A stretch of 64,000 nt of DNA from Acidimicrobiia bacterium (GCA_022822525.1 JAJEBN010000113.1:1-64000); one strand, 5' to 3'; numbered from the stretch's first letter, positions 45,051 to 54,158 are shown. Translations and numbers: made by a program. Notes: generated from the sequence alone by a model not told the origin.

Positions 45051-47198
45051 TCAAGCTCCCTCTTCGTTGCTGAGCTGTTCCAGCCGTTCCCATTCGTCGA
45101 TGAGGCTGCTGTCGGTGCTGCGCACGAGGTCGCCGAGCCAGCGGGTCAACTCCACGATGTCGTCGGTGCGACGATCCTCGGGCACGTTGCGCACGAGGGC
45201 CTTGTACGCGTCGCTGAGGTAGCGCAGCAGCACTCCCTCGGAGCCTTTGATGCCGTAGTGGTTGACGTACTCGCGGAACGTCATGGCCCGCTCTCGCAGG
45301 TCGCGTGCAACCGACTTGGGGCGGATGTTGTCGTTGCGCAGCCAGGGGTGATGGGTCGACCATGCGTTGAAGCTGTCGTACAGCCAGTCGCGCAGCGGCT
45401 TGGGCCACTCGACTTCTTCGAGGCGCTCCATGCGTTCCTCGTAGTCGACGCCCTCGGCCTTCATCTCAGCCAGCAGGTCGGTGCGGGCCAGGTCTCGCTG
45501 CCGTTCCAGCACCACGGTCGGGTTCTCCAGCGTGGCTTCGAGCACGCTGAGCATGTCGAGCGGGAAGGTCGGCTCGTCGGCGTCGAGAAACTCGATGGCG
45601 TCGAGTGCGAACGGCGAGAGCGGCTGGGTCAGGTCGAACTCGGCTTGGAGGTCCACGTTGACCCGCACCAGGCGGTCGAGCTCATCGGGTTCGGCGAGCC
45701 GTTCGACCACCTGAGTCTCGGTCAGCGAGCGGTAGATGGCGATGGCCCGGCGGATGTGGGTGCGGTTGGCGGCGCGGGTCTCGTGGTTGTCGGTGAGCAG
45801 CCGGCGCATCGCCGCGCAGCCGTCGCCGGGGCGGTCCAGCACATTCATCAGCATCGAATGCGACACGTCGAACTGCGAGCGCAGCAGCTCGGGCTCGCCT
45901 GACGCCAGCCGTCCGAAAGTGTCGGCATTCCAGGGCGCGTAGCCCCGCTTGGGCGGCGACGGGCGGCGCACCTTGCGCAGCTTGGCCGGGTCGTCGCCGA
46001 ACTTCTCGCGGGCTTTCTCGAGCGCCATCGCGTACTCCACTTCGTGCTCGGGTGCCTGGCACCACACGAAGCCCTCGTGGTCGAAGCCCCGGCGCCCGGC
46101 CCGGCCGGCGATCTGCTGGAAGTCGCGCACCGACAGCACCCGCGTGTCGCGGCCGTCGTACTTGCAGAGCTGGGTGAACACCACCGTGCGGATCGGCACG
46201 TTGACGCCGACGCCGAGCGTGTCGGTGCCGCAGATGAGCTTGAGCAGGCCCGCCCCGGCCAGCCGCTCCACCAGCAGCCGGTACTTGGGCAGCATCCCGG
46301 CGTGGTGCACGCCGATACCGGCCTTGACGAAGCGCGAGATGTCGCGGCCGAACGGTGAGTCGAACCGGAAGTCGACGATCTCGGCAGCCACCTGCGCCTT
46401 CTCGTCCTTGGAGAGCACGTTGAGGCTGGTGAGTGCCTGCGCCCGCTCGGTGGCAGCACGCTGCGTGAAGTGGACGATGTAGGCGGGCACTCGCCGCAGC
46501 TCCAGCAGCTCTTCGAGCGACTGGTGCAGCGTCGTCTCGCGGTAGGTGAAGGTGAGCGGCACCGGCCGTTCCGCTCCGGTCACCGTGGCGACCTCGCGGC
46601 CCGAGCGCCGCTGCAGGTCCTCGGCGAAGCGCCGGGTAGGGCCGAGCGTGGCGCTCATGAGGATCATCTGGGTGCGGGTCAGCTCGAGCAGCGGCACCTG
46701 CCACGCCCAGCCCCGGTCGCGGTCGGCATAGAAGTGGAACTCGTCCATGACGACGCTGTCGACCGGCGCACCGGCACCGGAGCGCAATGCCAGGTTGGCC
46801 AGGATCTCCTGCGTGCAGCACACCACCGGCGCATCGGGGTTGACCGCGCCGTCGCCGGTCACCATGCCGACGTTGGCAGCACCCAGCTCGTCACACAGCG
46901 CGAAGAACTTCTCCGACACGAGCGCCTTGACCGGCGCGGTGTAGTAGCTGCGCTGGCCACGGGCCACCGCCTCGAAATGCGCCGCGAGGCCCACCAGCGA
47001 CTTGCCCGAGCCGGTCGGCGTGGTGATGATGACGTGGTTGCCCCCGAAGATCTCCAAGATCGCGTCCTCTTGGGCTTCGTAGAGCTCCAGGCCGATCTCG
47101 GCTGAGTAGTCCAGGAAGCCTTCGAGCAGCGAGTCGGCGTCGGGCTCGCGGGGCACGAACGCCGCCAGCCGCCCCGCCGCCAAATTCGTCGTGATCAC
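45051..47198 (-). CDS. Ski2-like DEAD/DEAH-box helicase (DUF3516 family), shortened C-terminus
   Basis: This 715-residue SF2 helicase has motif I TTPTGSGKS, Ia YYTAPVKALVSEK, II MDEFHFY, III ILMSATLG, IV VHFTQRAAT, V GTDTLGVGVNVPIRTVVF and VI QIAGRAGRRG. These match the Mtr4/Ski2-like helicases common in actinobacteria, which unwind structured RNA. As I recall the family, it ends with a DUF3516 region of over 100 further residues; this one stops after a charged helix (EWERLEQLSNEEGA). The GTG start overlaps the restriction gene stop (GTGA), indicating translational coupling. It could be a housekeeping helicase captured downstream of the restriction genes or a working part of the defence locus. 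Confidence 0.85.
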   Translation of the reverse strand: MITTNLAAGRLAAFVPREPDADSLLEGFLDYSAEIGLELYEAQEDAILEIFGGNHVIITTPTGSGKSLVGLAAHFEAVARGQRSYYTAPVKALVSEKFFALCDELGAANVGMVTGDGAVNPDAPVVCCTQEILANLALRSGAGAPVDSVVMDEFHFYADRDRGWAWQVPLLELTRTQMILMSATLGPTRRFAEDLQRRSGREVATVTGAERPVPLTFTYRETTLHQSLEELLELRRVPAYIVHFTQRAATERAQALTSLNVLSKDEKAQVAAEIVDFRFDSPFGRDISRFVKAGIGVHHAGMLPKYRLLVERLAGAGLLKLICGTDTLGVGVNVPIRTVVFTQLCKYDGRDTRVLSVRDFQQIAGRAGRRGFDHEGFVWCQAPEHEVEYAMALEKAREKFGDDPAKLRKVRRPSPPKRGYAPWNADTFGRLASGEPELLRSQFDVSHSMLMNVLDRPGDGCAAMRRLLTDNHETRAANRTHIRRAIAIYRSLTETQVVERLAEPDELDRLVRVNVDLQAEFDLTQPLSPFALDAIEFLDADEPTFPLDMLSVLEATLENPTVVLERQRDLARTDLLAEMKAEGVDYEERMERLEEVEWPKPLRDWLYDSFNAWSTHHPWLRNDNIRPKSVARDLRERAMTFREYVNHYGIKGSEGVLLRYLSDAYKALVRNVPEDRRTDDIVELTRWLGDLVRSTDSSLIDEWERLEQLSNEEGA

Positions 47199-48388
47199 TG
47201 GGTCGGAGTCCGAGTTGCGAGGAGGTCGTCAAGCGAGTCGGCCCATGTGTCGTCGATGCGTTGGATCGCTGCGATGCGTTTGCGATCTTTGCTCCACGGC
47301 GTGAGTTGACGAGTCCACTTGAACTTGAAATGCCAACGGCCGGTCACTGAGAACATGCACGCCGCGACCATGTCGAATGCGTCGAAGCGGTACTTCCGCC
47401 CAGCGCCTGAGTCGCGGGTCTTCTGCACCTCGACCTTGGCATCACCGTCCTTGTACGTCTCGCGCAGGGCGTTCTTGCATTCGATCGTGAGGTCGCGACC
47501 GTCCTGCAGCACGACGCGAAAGTCTGGTTCTCCATCCAGATCGATGGGCTCTACCTCGTCGACTGACGCCTCTGCCCGCAGCAGTCGACCCAAGTGGTGT
47601 TCAGCCACTCCGCCTCGAACTGCGACGCCAAGCCTGAAGTTGGATTCGATGATGCCGAGGATCGTGCCCGCTTCGAGACCGAAGAGTTCTTCCAACTCGT
47701 GGCGCTCGGGCCGGCCCGAGGTGAAGCTGTCGGCTAGATCGAGGCGCAGGGCTGTCTCAAGTCCAAGGCTGGTGGCGAGCGCTTCGAAGCGCGCATAGTC
47801 GAGCAACCGCTTGGGCCGGAAGCCGACCATGGCCTCGAGGCCTTCCCAGCTCTGGCCCTGGGGTGTGCGGGGCCGCGCTTTCTCTCGGGCCCACACGGCC
47901 CAACTCGCTTCTCTCACAGCAGCGGCATTCGACTGTCGGTAGTAGCCAGAAATGCCCATCGGCAGTTCCGCGTAGACGAGAGGGTCGAGTCCGACGATGA
48001 TCCCGTTCTCCGGGTCAACGGCCAGCACCAGCGTCACATCGACGCCTGCCGGATCGTGACTCAGCGGGTTCGACTCGGTGCGTGTCCGGGTCGGATCCCC
48101 AAACCGGATCTGGAAGCGGTGTTCCGTTGAAGGGCGATTGCGTGTCGGCCGTCTGGTGGTGGTGAAGGGGTAGGTGAGCAGTCCGTAGCGGTGGCCCTCG
48201 CCGTCCTCCGCGCTTAGGAAAATCGGCGCCACCTGATGATCCGGATACGAGCACGACACCACCCGGCCGCCGCTGGCTTCGACGCCATGTCGGAGGAGGT
48301 CGACAACAGGCTGGCGCGACCGGGAAATCCGGTACACCTTCGAGACATACGAACGCCCGGCGACTTCGGGGATTTCTTCAGTGGTCAC
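47195..48388 (-). CDS. Putative restriction endonuclease, PD-(D/E)XK type
   Basis: This 397-residue protein has a PD-(D/E)XK core in the C-terminal third: E-P-D about residue 289, then VVLQDGRDLTIECKN with E303-C-K305. The N-terminal 250 residues have no recognised domain and could hold target recognition. It lies 13 nt downstream of a cytosine-5 methyltransferase gene on the same strand, so a type II restriction-modification pair is the natural reading. It starts with GTG. Its stop overlaps the helicase start by four nt. Codon use is less GC-extreme than its neighbours, in keeping with acquired DNA. Confidence 0.72.
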   Translation of the reverse strand: MTTEEIPEVAGRSYVSKVYRISRSRQPVVDLLRHGVEASGGRVVSCSYPDHQVAPIFLSAEDGEGHRYGLLTYPFTTTRRPTRNRPSTEHRFQIRFGDPTRTRTESNPLSHDPAGVDVTLVLAVDPENGIIVGLDPLVYAELPMGISGYYRQSNAAAVREASWAVWAREKARPRTPQGQSWEGLEAMVGFRPKRLLDYARFEALATSLGLETALRLDLADSFTSGRPERHELEELFGLEAGTILGIIESNFRLGVAVRGGVAEHHLGRLLRAEASVDEVEPIDLDGEPDFRVVLQDGRDLTIECKNALRETYKDGDAKVEVQKTRDSGAGRKYRFDAFDMVAACMFSVTGRWHFKFKWTRQLTPWSKDRKRIAAIQRIDDTWADSLDDLLATRTPTQ

Positions 48389-48401
48389 GGCGCCGACGGC
48401 G

Positions 48402-49553
48402 CTACGCGCCAGCTACAGCACGCGCGACGCACTCTGCGAGCCGCGGCGGCACCGAGTTGCCGAGCTGTGACTGCACAGACGCCCGTGTGCCGACGAGCGC
48501 GTAGTCGTCAGGAAAGGTGAACAGCCGTCGAAGCTCCGGTACGCGGAGCCTGCGGTTGTCCCAATGGAACGGGCCGACGTTTGGACCGGGCCTCGCCTGA
48601 ATCGTTGGTGACGGCCGGTCGGGATCGAGCTTCAACAGGAACGACCAGTAGCGGGACCGCCACTCGAACACCGGCTCAGGGTGACCTCGCTTGGCGGTGA
48701 AATGCAAATAGTTGTCGCCTGGTGGAATGTCCTCAACAAGGTGGCTCCACTTCCCACGCAGGGCTTCTTCGGGCTCTGGCTCGGTGATCAGCCCGGCCAG
48801 TGCAGCTCCTGACGTTACGTGCGGATGCGGCCCGCCCGATGTCCGGCGCCGCTCCCATTGGCCATGATGCGTGGGGGTCGGGAACCCAGGGAGGCGCTCG
48901 CCTCTGCGGCACCCGATGACGAAGAGTCGAGGCCGAGCTTGGGGGACGCCAAAGTCCGCGGCGTTCAGTACACGCCAGTGGCTGCGATAGCCGGCGCACT
49001 CAATCTCGTTCAGGAGCCGGTTGAACGCTGGTCGACTGGCTCGATTGTTGAACGTCAGCGCATAGACGTTCTCGAAGATGAAGTATCTGGGGCGAGCCTC
49101 TGCGAGAACTCTCGTGAACGCCTGGAGCAGGCTTGCCGCGGGATCCGCACCGTTGCGCTTCCAATCGAGCCAGAAACCCGATTTCGAGAACGCGACACAA
49201 GGCGGCCCGCCAACGAGTAGATCCGGCCGTTCGCGCCCGTGCAGCCCTCCAGCGCGCAGGATGTCGCATGTCGTGATGCCCTCGGTGGTGCCCTGAGCCA
49301 GCGGCGAGAGGTCGGCACGCACTACCTCGCGCAAACCAGGGAAGCGGGCGGGGGCGTTCTTCTCCATGGTGTTGCAGGCATCGTCATCCCACTCGACCGC
49401 CGAGATGACGGAGAACCCTGCTCCCTCGATGCCCAAGTCGAGGCCGCCTGCACCCGAGAAGAGGGAGATCGCGTTGCCTACGCCCACCCCGTCAGTCTGA
49501 CCGCCGAGGTGCCCCTGAACGCGGATCATGTCGTCGAATTGACCCTGTCGCAT
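48402..49553 (-). CDS. dcm: DNA cytosine-5 methyltransferase
   Basis: This 383-residue C5-MTase has all key motifs in order: I ISLFSGAGGLDLGIEGAGF (AdoMet), IV GGPPCVAFSKSGF with the catalytic Cys, VI FENVYAL, VIII RPRLFVIG, IX RPSPTIQARPGP and X LGNSVPPRL. The target recognition domain lies between VIII and IX. It modifies cytosine in a recognition site that cannot be read from sequence. The ATG at 49553 leaves a 34-residue extension before motif I, with no HTH. A perfect 17-bp palindrome lies ten nt upstream of the start. The restriction gene follows after 13 nt. Confidence 0.93.
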   Translation of the reverse strand: MRQGQFDDMIRVQGHLGGQTDGVGVGNAISLFSGAGGLDLGIEGAGFSVISAVEWDDDACNTMEKNAPARFPGLREVVRADLSPLAQGTTEGITTCDILRAGGLHGRERPDLLVGGPPCVAFSKSGFWLDWKRNGADPAASLLQAFTRVLAEARPRYFIFENVYALTFNNRASRPAFNRLLNEIECAGYRSHWRVLNAADFGVPQARPRLFVIGCRRGERLPGFPTPTHHGQWERRRTSGGPHPHVTSGAALAGLITEPEPEEALRGKWSHLVEDIPPGDNYLHFTAKRGHPEPVFEWRSRYWSFLLKLDPDRPSPTIQARPGPNVGPFHWDNRRLRVPELRRLFTFPDDYALVGTRASVQSQLGNSVPPRLAECVARAVAGA

Positions 49554-49562
49554 GGTGTCATT

Positions 49563-49579
49563 TCACACGGACCGTGTGA
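49563..49579. promoter_or_regulatory. Perfect 17-bp palindrome upstream of the methyltransferase gene
   Basis: TCACACGG-A-CCGTGTGA is an exact inverted repeat with a one-base centre. It ends ten nt before the methyltransferase ATG, where a leaderless promoter's -10 region would lie. It has the form of a dimeric repressor operator. Confidence 0.55.
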
Positions 49580-49687
49580 CATTCCGAGTCGCTTCGCCTC
49601 AAGCCGGATGAGCGCAGGTTGGAAGCTATCGAGTAGCGGAATGTGGTCCCCTCGGCATCACAGTGTGGTGTGCCTTCAGGCGGAGCC

Positions 49688-50689
49688 TCAGGCGTTGTGG
49701 CCGGGCCAAGCTTGGGGGTTGAGCATGTTGGGTGGCTGGTTGCCGTCGAGTGCGGTCATGACCTCCGACACTGCATGGGTGAAGATGCGGCGGCGGCCGG
49801 CGACTGTGGCGGAGGCCACGTGCGGGGTCACCACCACGTCTGGGCGGCCCAGCAACGGGTGGCCTGGCGGCAGCGGCTCCGGCTCGGTCACGTCCAAACC
49901 GGCGCCGCGCACCTTGCCTGCGTCGAGCGCCGCCAGCAGGGCGTCTTGGTCGACAAGTCCGCCGCGAGAGGTGTTGACCAGGTACACGCCGTCGCGCATC
50001 GCAGCCAGCAGTTCGGCGTTCACGAGATGGTGCGTGGATTCGCTGAGCGGCGCGTGCACCGACACGACGTGCGCGTCAGCCACTGCTTCATTGGGCGTCG
50101 CCGCCCGTTGCGCACCTAGTTCCGCAAATCGCTCGTCGCCCGCATAGGGGTCATACGCCACGATCTCCATGCCGACGGCCGACATCACCCGGGCCACGTA
50201 GCCGCCGATGCGTCCGAGCCCTACTAATGCGAGCGTCGAGCCGGCCAGTTCGAGATGCCCGTGGCGTGCCCAGTAGTCGCCTTCGGCAGCTTCGAGCCGG
50301 AGGGCCGATTCCTTCAGTCCTTTGGTGATGGCGAAAATGAGCGCGACGGCTTGCTCGGCGGTGGAGATCGTCGGGCCGTCGGGCGTGTTGCAGGCGGCGA
50401 TGCCGAACTCGGTGGCGTCGTCGAGGTCGAGATTGTCGAATCCGATGCCGGCGCGGGCGATCACCTTCAGCAGCGGCGCACGCTCGTAGACAGCGCGGTC
50501 GTAGCGAATGGCGGCACCCACGATGGCGCCGTGAGCCCGGTCGATGCCTTCGAGCGGGTCGTCGCCACGCACGTCGAGGATCTGCGCCCGGCCCTCCAGC
50601 AGCTCGCGTTGCAGCCGGCCGGCAGGCCGATCGAACCAGACAACCGGCAGGCCGCCGGGACTATCCGCGGCGTCAGAACCTGTGCTCAT
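49688..50689 (-). CDS. D-isomer-specific 2-hydroxyacid dehydrogenase
   Basis: This 333-residue protein has the NAD-binding motif LVGLGRIGGYVARV and the catalytic triad typical of the family: Arg in NTSRGGLVD, Glu in DVTEPEPLP and His in VVTPHVAS. The substrate domain (ARAGIGFDNLDLDDAT) resembles phosphoglycerate dehydrogenase or hydroxypyruvate reductase, without an ACT domain. It reduces a 2-keto acid to the D-hydroxy acid or the reverse. AGGAG lies eight nt upstream of the ATG. It is divergent from the P450 gene across 226 nt. Confidence 0.88.
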   Translation of the reverse strand: MSTGSDAADSPGGLPVVWFDRPAGRLQRELLEGRAQILDVRGDDPLEGIDRAHGAIVGAAIRYDRAVYERAPLLKVIARAGIGFDNLDLDDATEFGIAACNTPDGPTISTAEQAVALIFAITKGLKESALRLEAAEGDYWARHGHLELAGSTLALVGLGRIGGYVARVMSAVGMEIVAYDPYAGDERFAELGAQRAATPNEAVADAHVVSVHAPLSESTHHLVNAELLAAMRDGVYLVNTSRGGLVDQDALLAALDAGKVRGAGLDVTEPEPLPPGHPLLGRPDVVVTPHVASATVAGRRRIFTHAVSEVMTALDGNQPPNMLNPQAWPGHNA

Positions 50690-50915
50690 GTGGTGCTCCT
50701 GCCTGTCGTCGCTGTGTCTGCTGTGCCGTCAGTATTGCGCCGGGCCTGCACCGGTCGTGGATGTGGACTCCGCAGTGTCCCGGCATCGGTATCACCACGG
50801 TGCGCGGCCGCATGTCGGTGAGGCTGATCATCGTCGCAGCCCGGCACTCATACCCGGCGCATGGCTACCGTTGACGCCAGTTTCAGCAGGTACCGGCGGG
50901 AAGAGGCACAGATTC

Positions 50916-52208
50916 ATGCAGGTCGACGAGGCGGTCATCCACGACACCGAGAGGTACGCCGCCGAGGGCTACCCGTGGGCCGAATGGGATCTGCTGCGCG
51001 AGGAGGCGCCCGTCTACTGGTACGTGCGCGACAACATCGTGCCGTTCTGGGCCATCACGCGCTACGAGGACGTGAAGTGGGTGTCGGGCCAGAACAAGAC
51101 GTTCATCAACGGGGGCGGCCGCCTGCGCCTGGCTGACGCTGACCGGGATGCCCGCTTCTGGACCAAGTACCGCCAGCGCGCCATCGAGATCGGTTGGGAT
51201 CCCGACGAGCCGCCTGACTTCATCTTCAAAGACCGCCCCGACCACTGGGACCTGCGTCGGCTGGTGGTGCCGGAGTTCACACCGAAAGCGATGCGTGCCC
51301 GGTCCGAGTCGCTCGAGCTGCACGCTCGGCGTTTCGCGGACGAGTTCATCACCAAGGTCGCCGACGAGGGCACCGCCGATGTCGTGGAAGACCTGGCGGT
51401 GAAGCTGCCGCTGGCGGCGATCTGCGAGATGGTGGGCGTGTCGGCGGACGACTGGGAACAGGTGCACGCCTGGACGTCGGTGCTGTTCGACGACCCCGAT
51501 CTGGAGCGGTTCTGCCGGCCCGGTGAGCCCCGCGACGAGATGCGGTCGCGCATGATCCGCGAGTTCGACGCGTGGATCAGCGAGCTGATCTCCGAGCGCC
51601 GCGGCGAGGGCACCGACGGCAGGGACTTGGTGAGCATCCTGCTGCGGTCGGAGATCGAGTCAGGGCCGCTGACGCCGCAGCAGCTCGTGGGTTACCTGCG
51701 CCTGATGATCGCCGCGGGCAACGAGACCACTCGCAACGCGGCGAGCGGCGGGGTGATCGCCCTGCTGGAGCACCGCGACCAGCTCGACGTGCTCAACGAG
51801 CGCATCGACGACCAAGACACCGTCGAGTCCGCGGTGGAGGAGATCCTGCGCTGGACCTCGCCGGTCATCCAGTTCGCCCGCACCTGCACCAAGGACACCG
51901 AGCTGCGAGGCCAGACGATCAAAGCCGGCGAGCACGTGGGGGTGTGGTACCCCTCGGCCAACCGGGACGCGCGCCAGTTCCCCGAGCCGTACCGGTTCGA
52001 CATCGGTCGCACGCCCAACGACCACCTCGCCTTCGGCCACGGCGCCCACTTCTGCTTGGGCGTGCACTTGGCCCGCTGGGAACTGCGCGCGTTCTTCCGC
52101 GTCGTTGCACCCCTGCTCGACGGCCTCCAGCTCGACGGCGAGCAGTCGCGCATCGGCCACCTGCACGTCGGCCCCATCAAACACCAGATGGTGGTCCCGC
52201 GGTCCTGA
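50916..52208 (+). CDS. Cytochrome P450
   Basis: This 430-residue class I bacterial P450 has the I-helix oxygen-activation motif AAGNETTR, the K-helix E-x-x-R in EEILRW and the heme-binding loop FGHGAHFCLG with Cys380 as thiolate ligand. Its relatives include CYP125/142/124-type sterol and fatty acid hydroxylases of actinobacteria; the substrate here is unknown. GGGAAGAGG precedes the ATG, so a longer upstream open frame is rejected. No ferredoxin gene is adjacent. SMP-30 follows on the same strand after a strong hairpin. Confidence 0.92.
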   Translation: MQVDEAVIHDTERYAAEGYPWAEWDLLREEAPVYWYVRDNIVPFWAITRYEDVKWVSGQNKTFINGGGRLRLADADRDARFWTKYRQRAIEIGWDPDEPPDFIFKDRPDHWDLRRLVVPEFTPKAMRARSESLELHARRFADEFITKVADEGTADVVEDLAVKLPLAAICEMVGVSADDWEQVHAWTSVLFDDPDLERFCRPGEPRDEMRSRMIREFDAWISELISERRGEGTDGRDLVSILLRSEIESGPLTPQQLVGYLRLMIAAGNETTRNAASGGVIALLEHRDQLDVLNERIDDQDTVESAVEEILRWTSPVIQFARTCTKDTELRGQTIKAGEHVGVWYPSANRDARQFPEPYRFDIGRTPNDHLAFGHGAHFCLGVHLARWELRAFFRVVAPLLDGLQLDGEQSRIGHLHVGPIKHQMVVPRS

Positions 52209-52244
52209 TCCGGCCGCGGCGCCGGGTATCGGGGCACGACCGAT

Positions 52245-52267
52245 GCCCTCAGATGCGATCTGAGGGC
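52245..52267. promoter_or_regulatory. Perfect 10-bp inverted repeat between the P450 and SMP-30 genes
   Basis: GCCCTCAGAT (52245-52254) and ATCTGAGGGC (52258-52267) pair exactly around a three-base spacer. The repeat ends five bases before the TAGCGT -10 box of the SMP-30 gene, so it covers the -35 region. It may be an operator, or a terminator for the P450 gene without a U-tract. Confidence 0.5.
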
Positions 52268-52272
52268 AGGAC

Positions 52273-52278
52273 TAGCGT
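52273..52278 (+). promoter_or_regulatory. Putative -10 box (TAGCGT) of the SMP-30 gene
   Basis: TAGCGT lies eight nt before the ATG at 52287, with no ribosome binding site, and directly after the 10-bp inverted repeat. Confidence 0.5.
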
Positions 52279-52286
52279 CGGCGGCC

Positions 52287-53129
52287 ATGACAACGACAGA
52301 TGTGGTGGTGACCGGGCTGCGATTCGGGGAAGGTCCGCGCTGGCGCGGCGACCGGCTCTGGTACTCCGACTTCTACCGCCACGGCATCTTCACAGTCACG
52401 CCTGACGGTCACGAAGAGCTGATCCACACGGTTCCGACGCAGCCGTCGGGGCTGGGCTGGCTGCCGAACGGCGACCTGCTGTTCGTCTCGATGCTCGACC
52501 GGCAGCTGCGCCGGCTCGACGCTGGCGGCGACGAGTCGCTGCACGCTGACCTGTCCGTCATCGCGGGTGGCCCGTGCAACGACATGGTGGTGGCAGCTGA
52601 CGGCACGGCCTATGTCGGCAATTTCGGGTTCGACGACCGTGCCGGGGAGACGTTTGCCCAGGCGACCCTCGCGATCGTGAGCCCTGACGGAACGGCGCGG
52701 CCCGGGCCCGACGGGTTCGACTTCCCCAACGGCACCGTGATCGATCCCAGCGGGCGCCACATGGTCGTCGCGGAGAGCTACGGCCGCCGCATGACCGCGT
52801 TCGACATCGAACCTGACGGCTCGTTGAGCGGCCGGCGGACCTTTGCCGATCTGGGCGAGCGAGTGCCCGACGGCATTTGCCTGGACGAAGCCGGCGGCAT
52901 CTGGGTGGCCGACCCGCTCAACGCGAGCTGTTTCCGGGTGGTCGACGGCGGCGAGGTCACCGATGTGATCGATCTGGAGCTGAACTGCTTCGCCTGCATG
53001 CTCGGCGACGACGATCGCCGCACGCTCTACATGGTCACTGCACCGACATCGCGCCCGCCTGACGACGCCCCAGCCCTCGGCCGCATCGAGACCGTCCGGG
53101 TCGACATTCCCGGCGCCGGCCTGCCCTAG
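52287..53129 (+). CDS. SMP-30/gluconolactonase family protein
   Basis: This 280-residue six-bladed beta-propeller has GLRFGEGPRWRGDRLWYSD at the start (metal-site Glu), NDMVVAADGTAYVGNFG (metal-site Asn) and a late VPDGICLDEAGGIWVADPL (metal-site Asp). Family members hydrolyse lactones such as gluconolactone in a metal-dependent way. It may act on a lactone derived from the upstream P450 pathway. The mRNA appears leaderless. The stop is three nt from that of the convergent acyl-CoA dehydrogenase-like gene. Confidence 0.88.
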   Translation: MTTTDVVVTGLRFGEGPRWRGDRLWYSDFYRHGIFTVTPDGHEELIHTVPTQPSGLGWLPNGDLLFVSMLDRQLRRLDAGGDESLHADLSVIAGGPCNDMVVAADGTAYVGNFGFDDRAGETFAQATLAIVSPDGTARPGPDGFDFPNGTVIDPSGRHMVVAESYGRRMTAFDIEPDGSLSGRRTFADLGERVPDGICLDEAGGIWVADPLNASCFRVVDGGEVTDVIDLELNCFACMLGDDDRRTLYMVTAPTSRPPDDAPALGRIETVRVDIPGAGLP

Positions 53130-53132
53130 CGC

Positions 53133-54158
53133 TCAGCCGCCCGGGTCGGTGGCGCCGAGGCGGCGCAGGTGGCCTGCACGGATGTCGGCGGTCTGGCCCT
53201 GGACCAGCAGGAACAGCGCTTCGCGGGCGAGGCGCTGCCCGTGATGGGCGAGCGTGATCGCTCTGCCTCCGACCGATGAGACGAGCGCGCTGGTGGCCCG
53301 GATGCCCACATATCCGACCTGTGCACGGCGTTCGGGCATCTCGTCGACCTCGGCTGCGTACAGCGCGCTTCGTGCCGCGTCCAGCTCGGCATCCAGCGGC
53401 GACGGTCCGAGCAGCCCGAGTGCGCGGGATGCGACACCCAGCATGAGGGCACCGTTGGTGCGCAAGCCCTGGCGGTAGAACGACAGCCAGTCTTGGTAGT
53501 CGATCACTTCCACCACCTCGTCGTCGCCGACGGCGTGCCCGTCGAAGTGCAGCTCGACTGTCACCGACGAGTCCACCGCGGCCAGCCGCAGCCGGCGAGA
53601 CCTCAACGTGCGCGCCTCGGCGGCCGATATGAGCATCCACACCAGCCGATCGGCCTCGTGAGCGGCGACCAGCACCGCGTCGATGTGACCCCACCCGGTC
53701 ACGAACGGCGCGACGCCGCGCAGCACCCAGCCGCCGCCGGAACGCTCGGCGAACAGGCATGGCTCGGGACGCAGCACATGGGCGAAAGCCACACCGCTGC
53801 GACGCTCGCCGGTGGCAAGCGCTCGGGCCCAGCGCTCACGCAGCGGCGATCCGGCTGGCATCCGCGCGGCGTTCGCCGAACCACCGCCGTGCTGCGCCCA
53901 CACGAACGCCGTCGTCAGGCAGCCACCGGCCAGTGCTTCGAGAATCGGGAGCCGCTCAAGCTCGTCGAAGCCGCAGCCGCCCACATCCGTCGGCGTCCAC
54001 AACCCGTAGAGGCCGGCGTCACGGAACAGGTCCAGGTTGTGCTCGGGAACCTCGCCCGCTTCGTCCACGTTCAGGGCACGCTCGAACAGCACCCCATCCG
54101 CGAGCTGCTGCGCGTCGCGCTGCAGTGCGATCGGATCGGGCGGGGGACCGGGGCTCAC
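53133..54158 (-). CDS. Acyl-CoA dehydrogenase-like protein
   Basis: This 341-residue protein has the acyl-CoA dehydrogenase fold but is short and divergent. It has an N-terminal helical domain (NVDEAGEVPEHNLDLFRDAGL), ALAGGCLTTAFVWAQHGG, a beta domain around GVAFAHVLRPEP and a C-terminal bundle (GVASRALGLLG). The usual FAD-binding TEP-GSD motif is not evident, and the C-terminal catalytic Glu motif is absent. Function is therefore open: a flavoprotein of altered chemistry or a flavin-poor relative. It is last in the nitrile hydratase/UGSC run, 47 nt after the MaoC gene. The start is uncertain; GTG at 54158 is chosen and a TTG four codons earlier is possible. Confidence 0.65.
   Translation of the reverse strand: MSPGPPPDPIALQRDAQQLADGVLFERALNVDEAGEVPEHNLDLFRDAGLYGLWTPTDVGGCGFDELERLPILEALAGGCLTTAFVWAQHGGGSANAARMPAGSPLRERWARALATGERRSGVAFAHVLRPEPCLFAERSGGGWVLRGVAPFVTGWGHIDAVLVAAHEADRLVWMLISAAEARTLRSRRLRLAAVDSSVTVELHFDGHAVGDDEVVEVIDYQDWLSFYRQGLRTNGALMLGVASRALGLLGPSPLDAELDAARSALYAAEVDEMPERRAQVGYVGIRATSALVSSVGGRAITLAHHGQRLAREALFLLVQGQTADIRAGHLRRLGATDPGG

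Noticed and set aside
45051-45053. Helicase TGA as a third selenocysteine codon explaining its short C-terminus
   Set aside because: The bases beyond it do not continue the protein: the frame closes within a few codons and overlaps the end of guaB.
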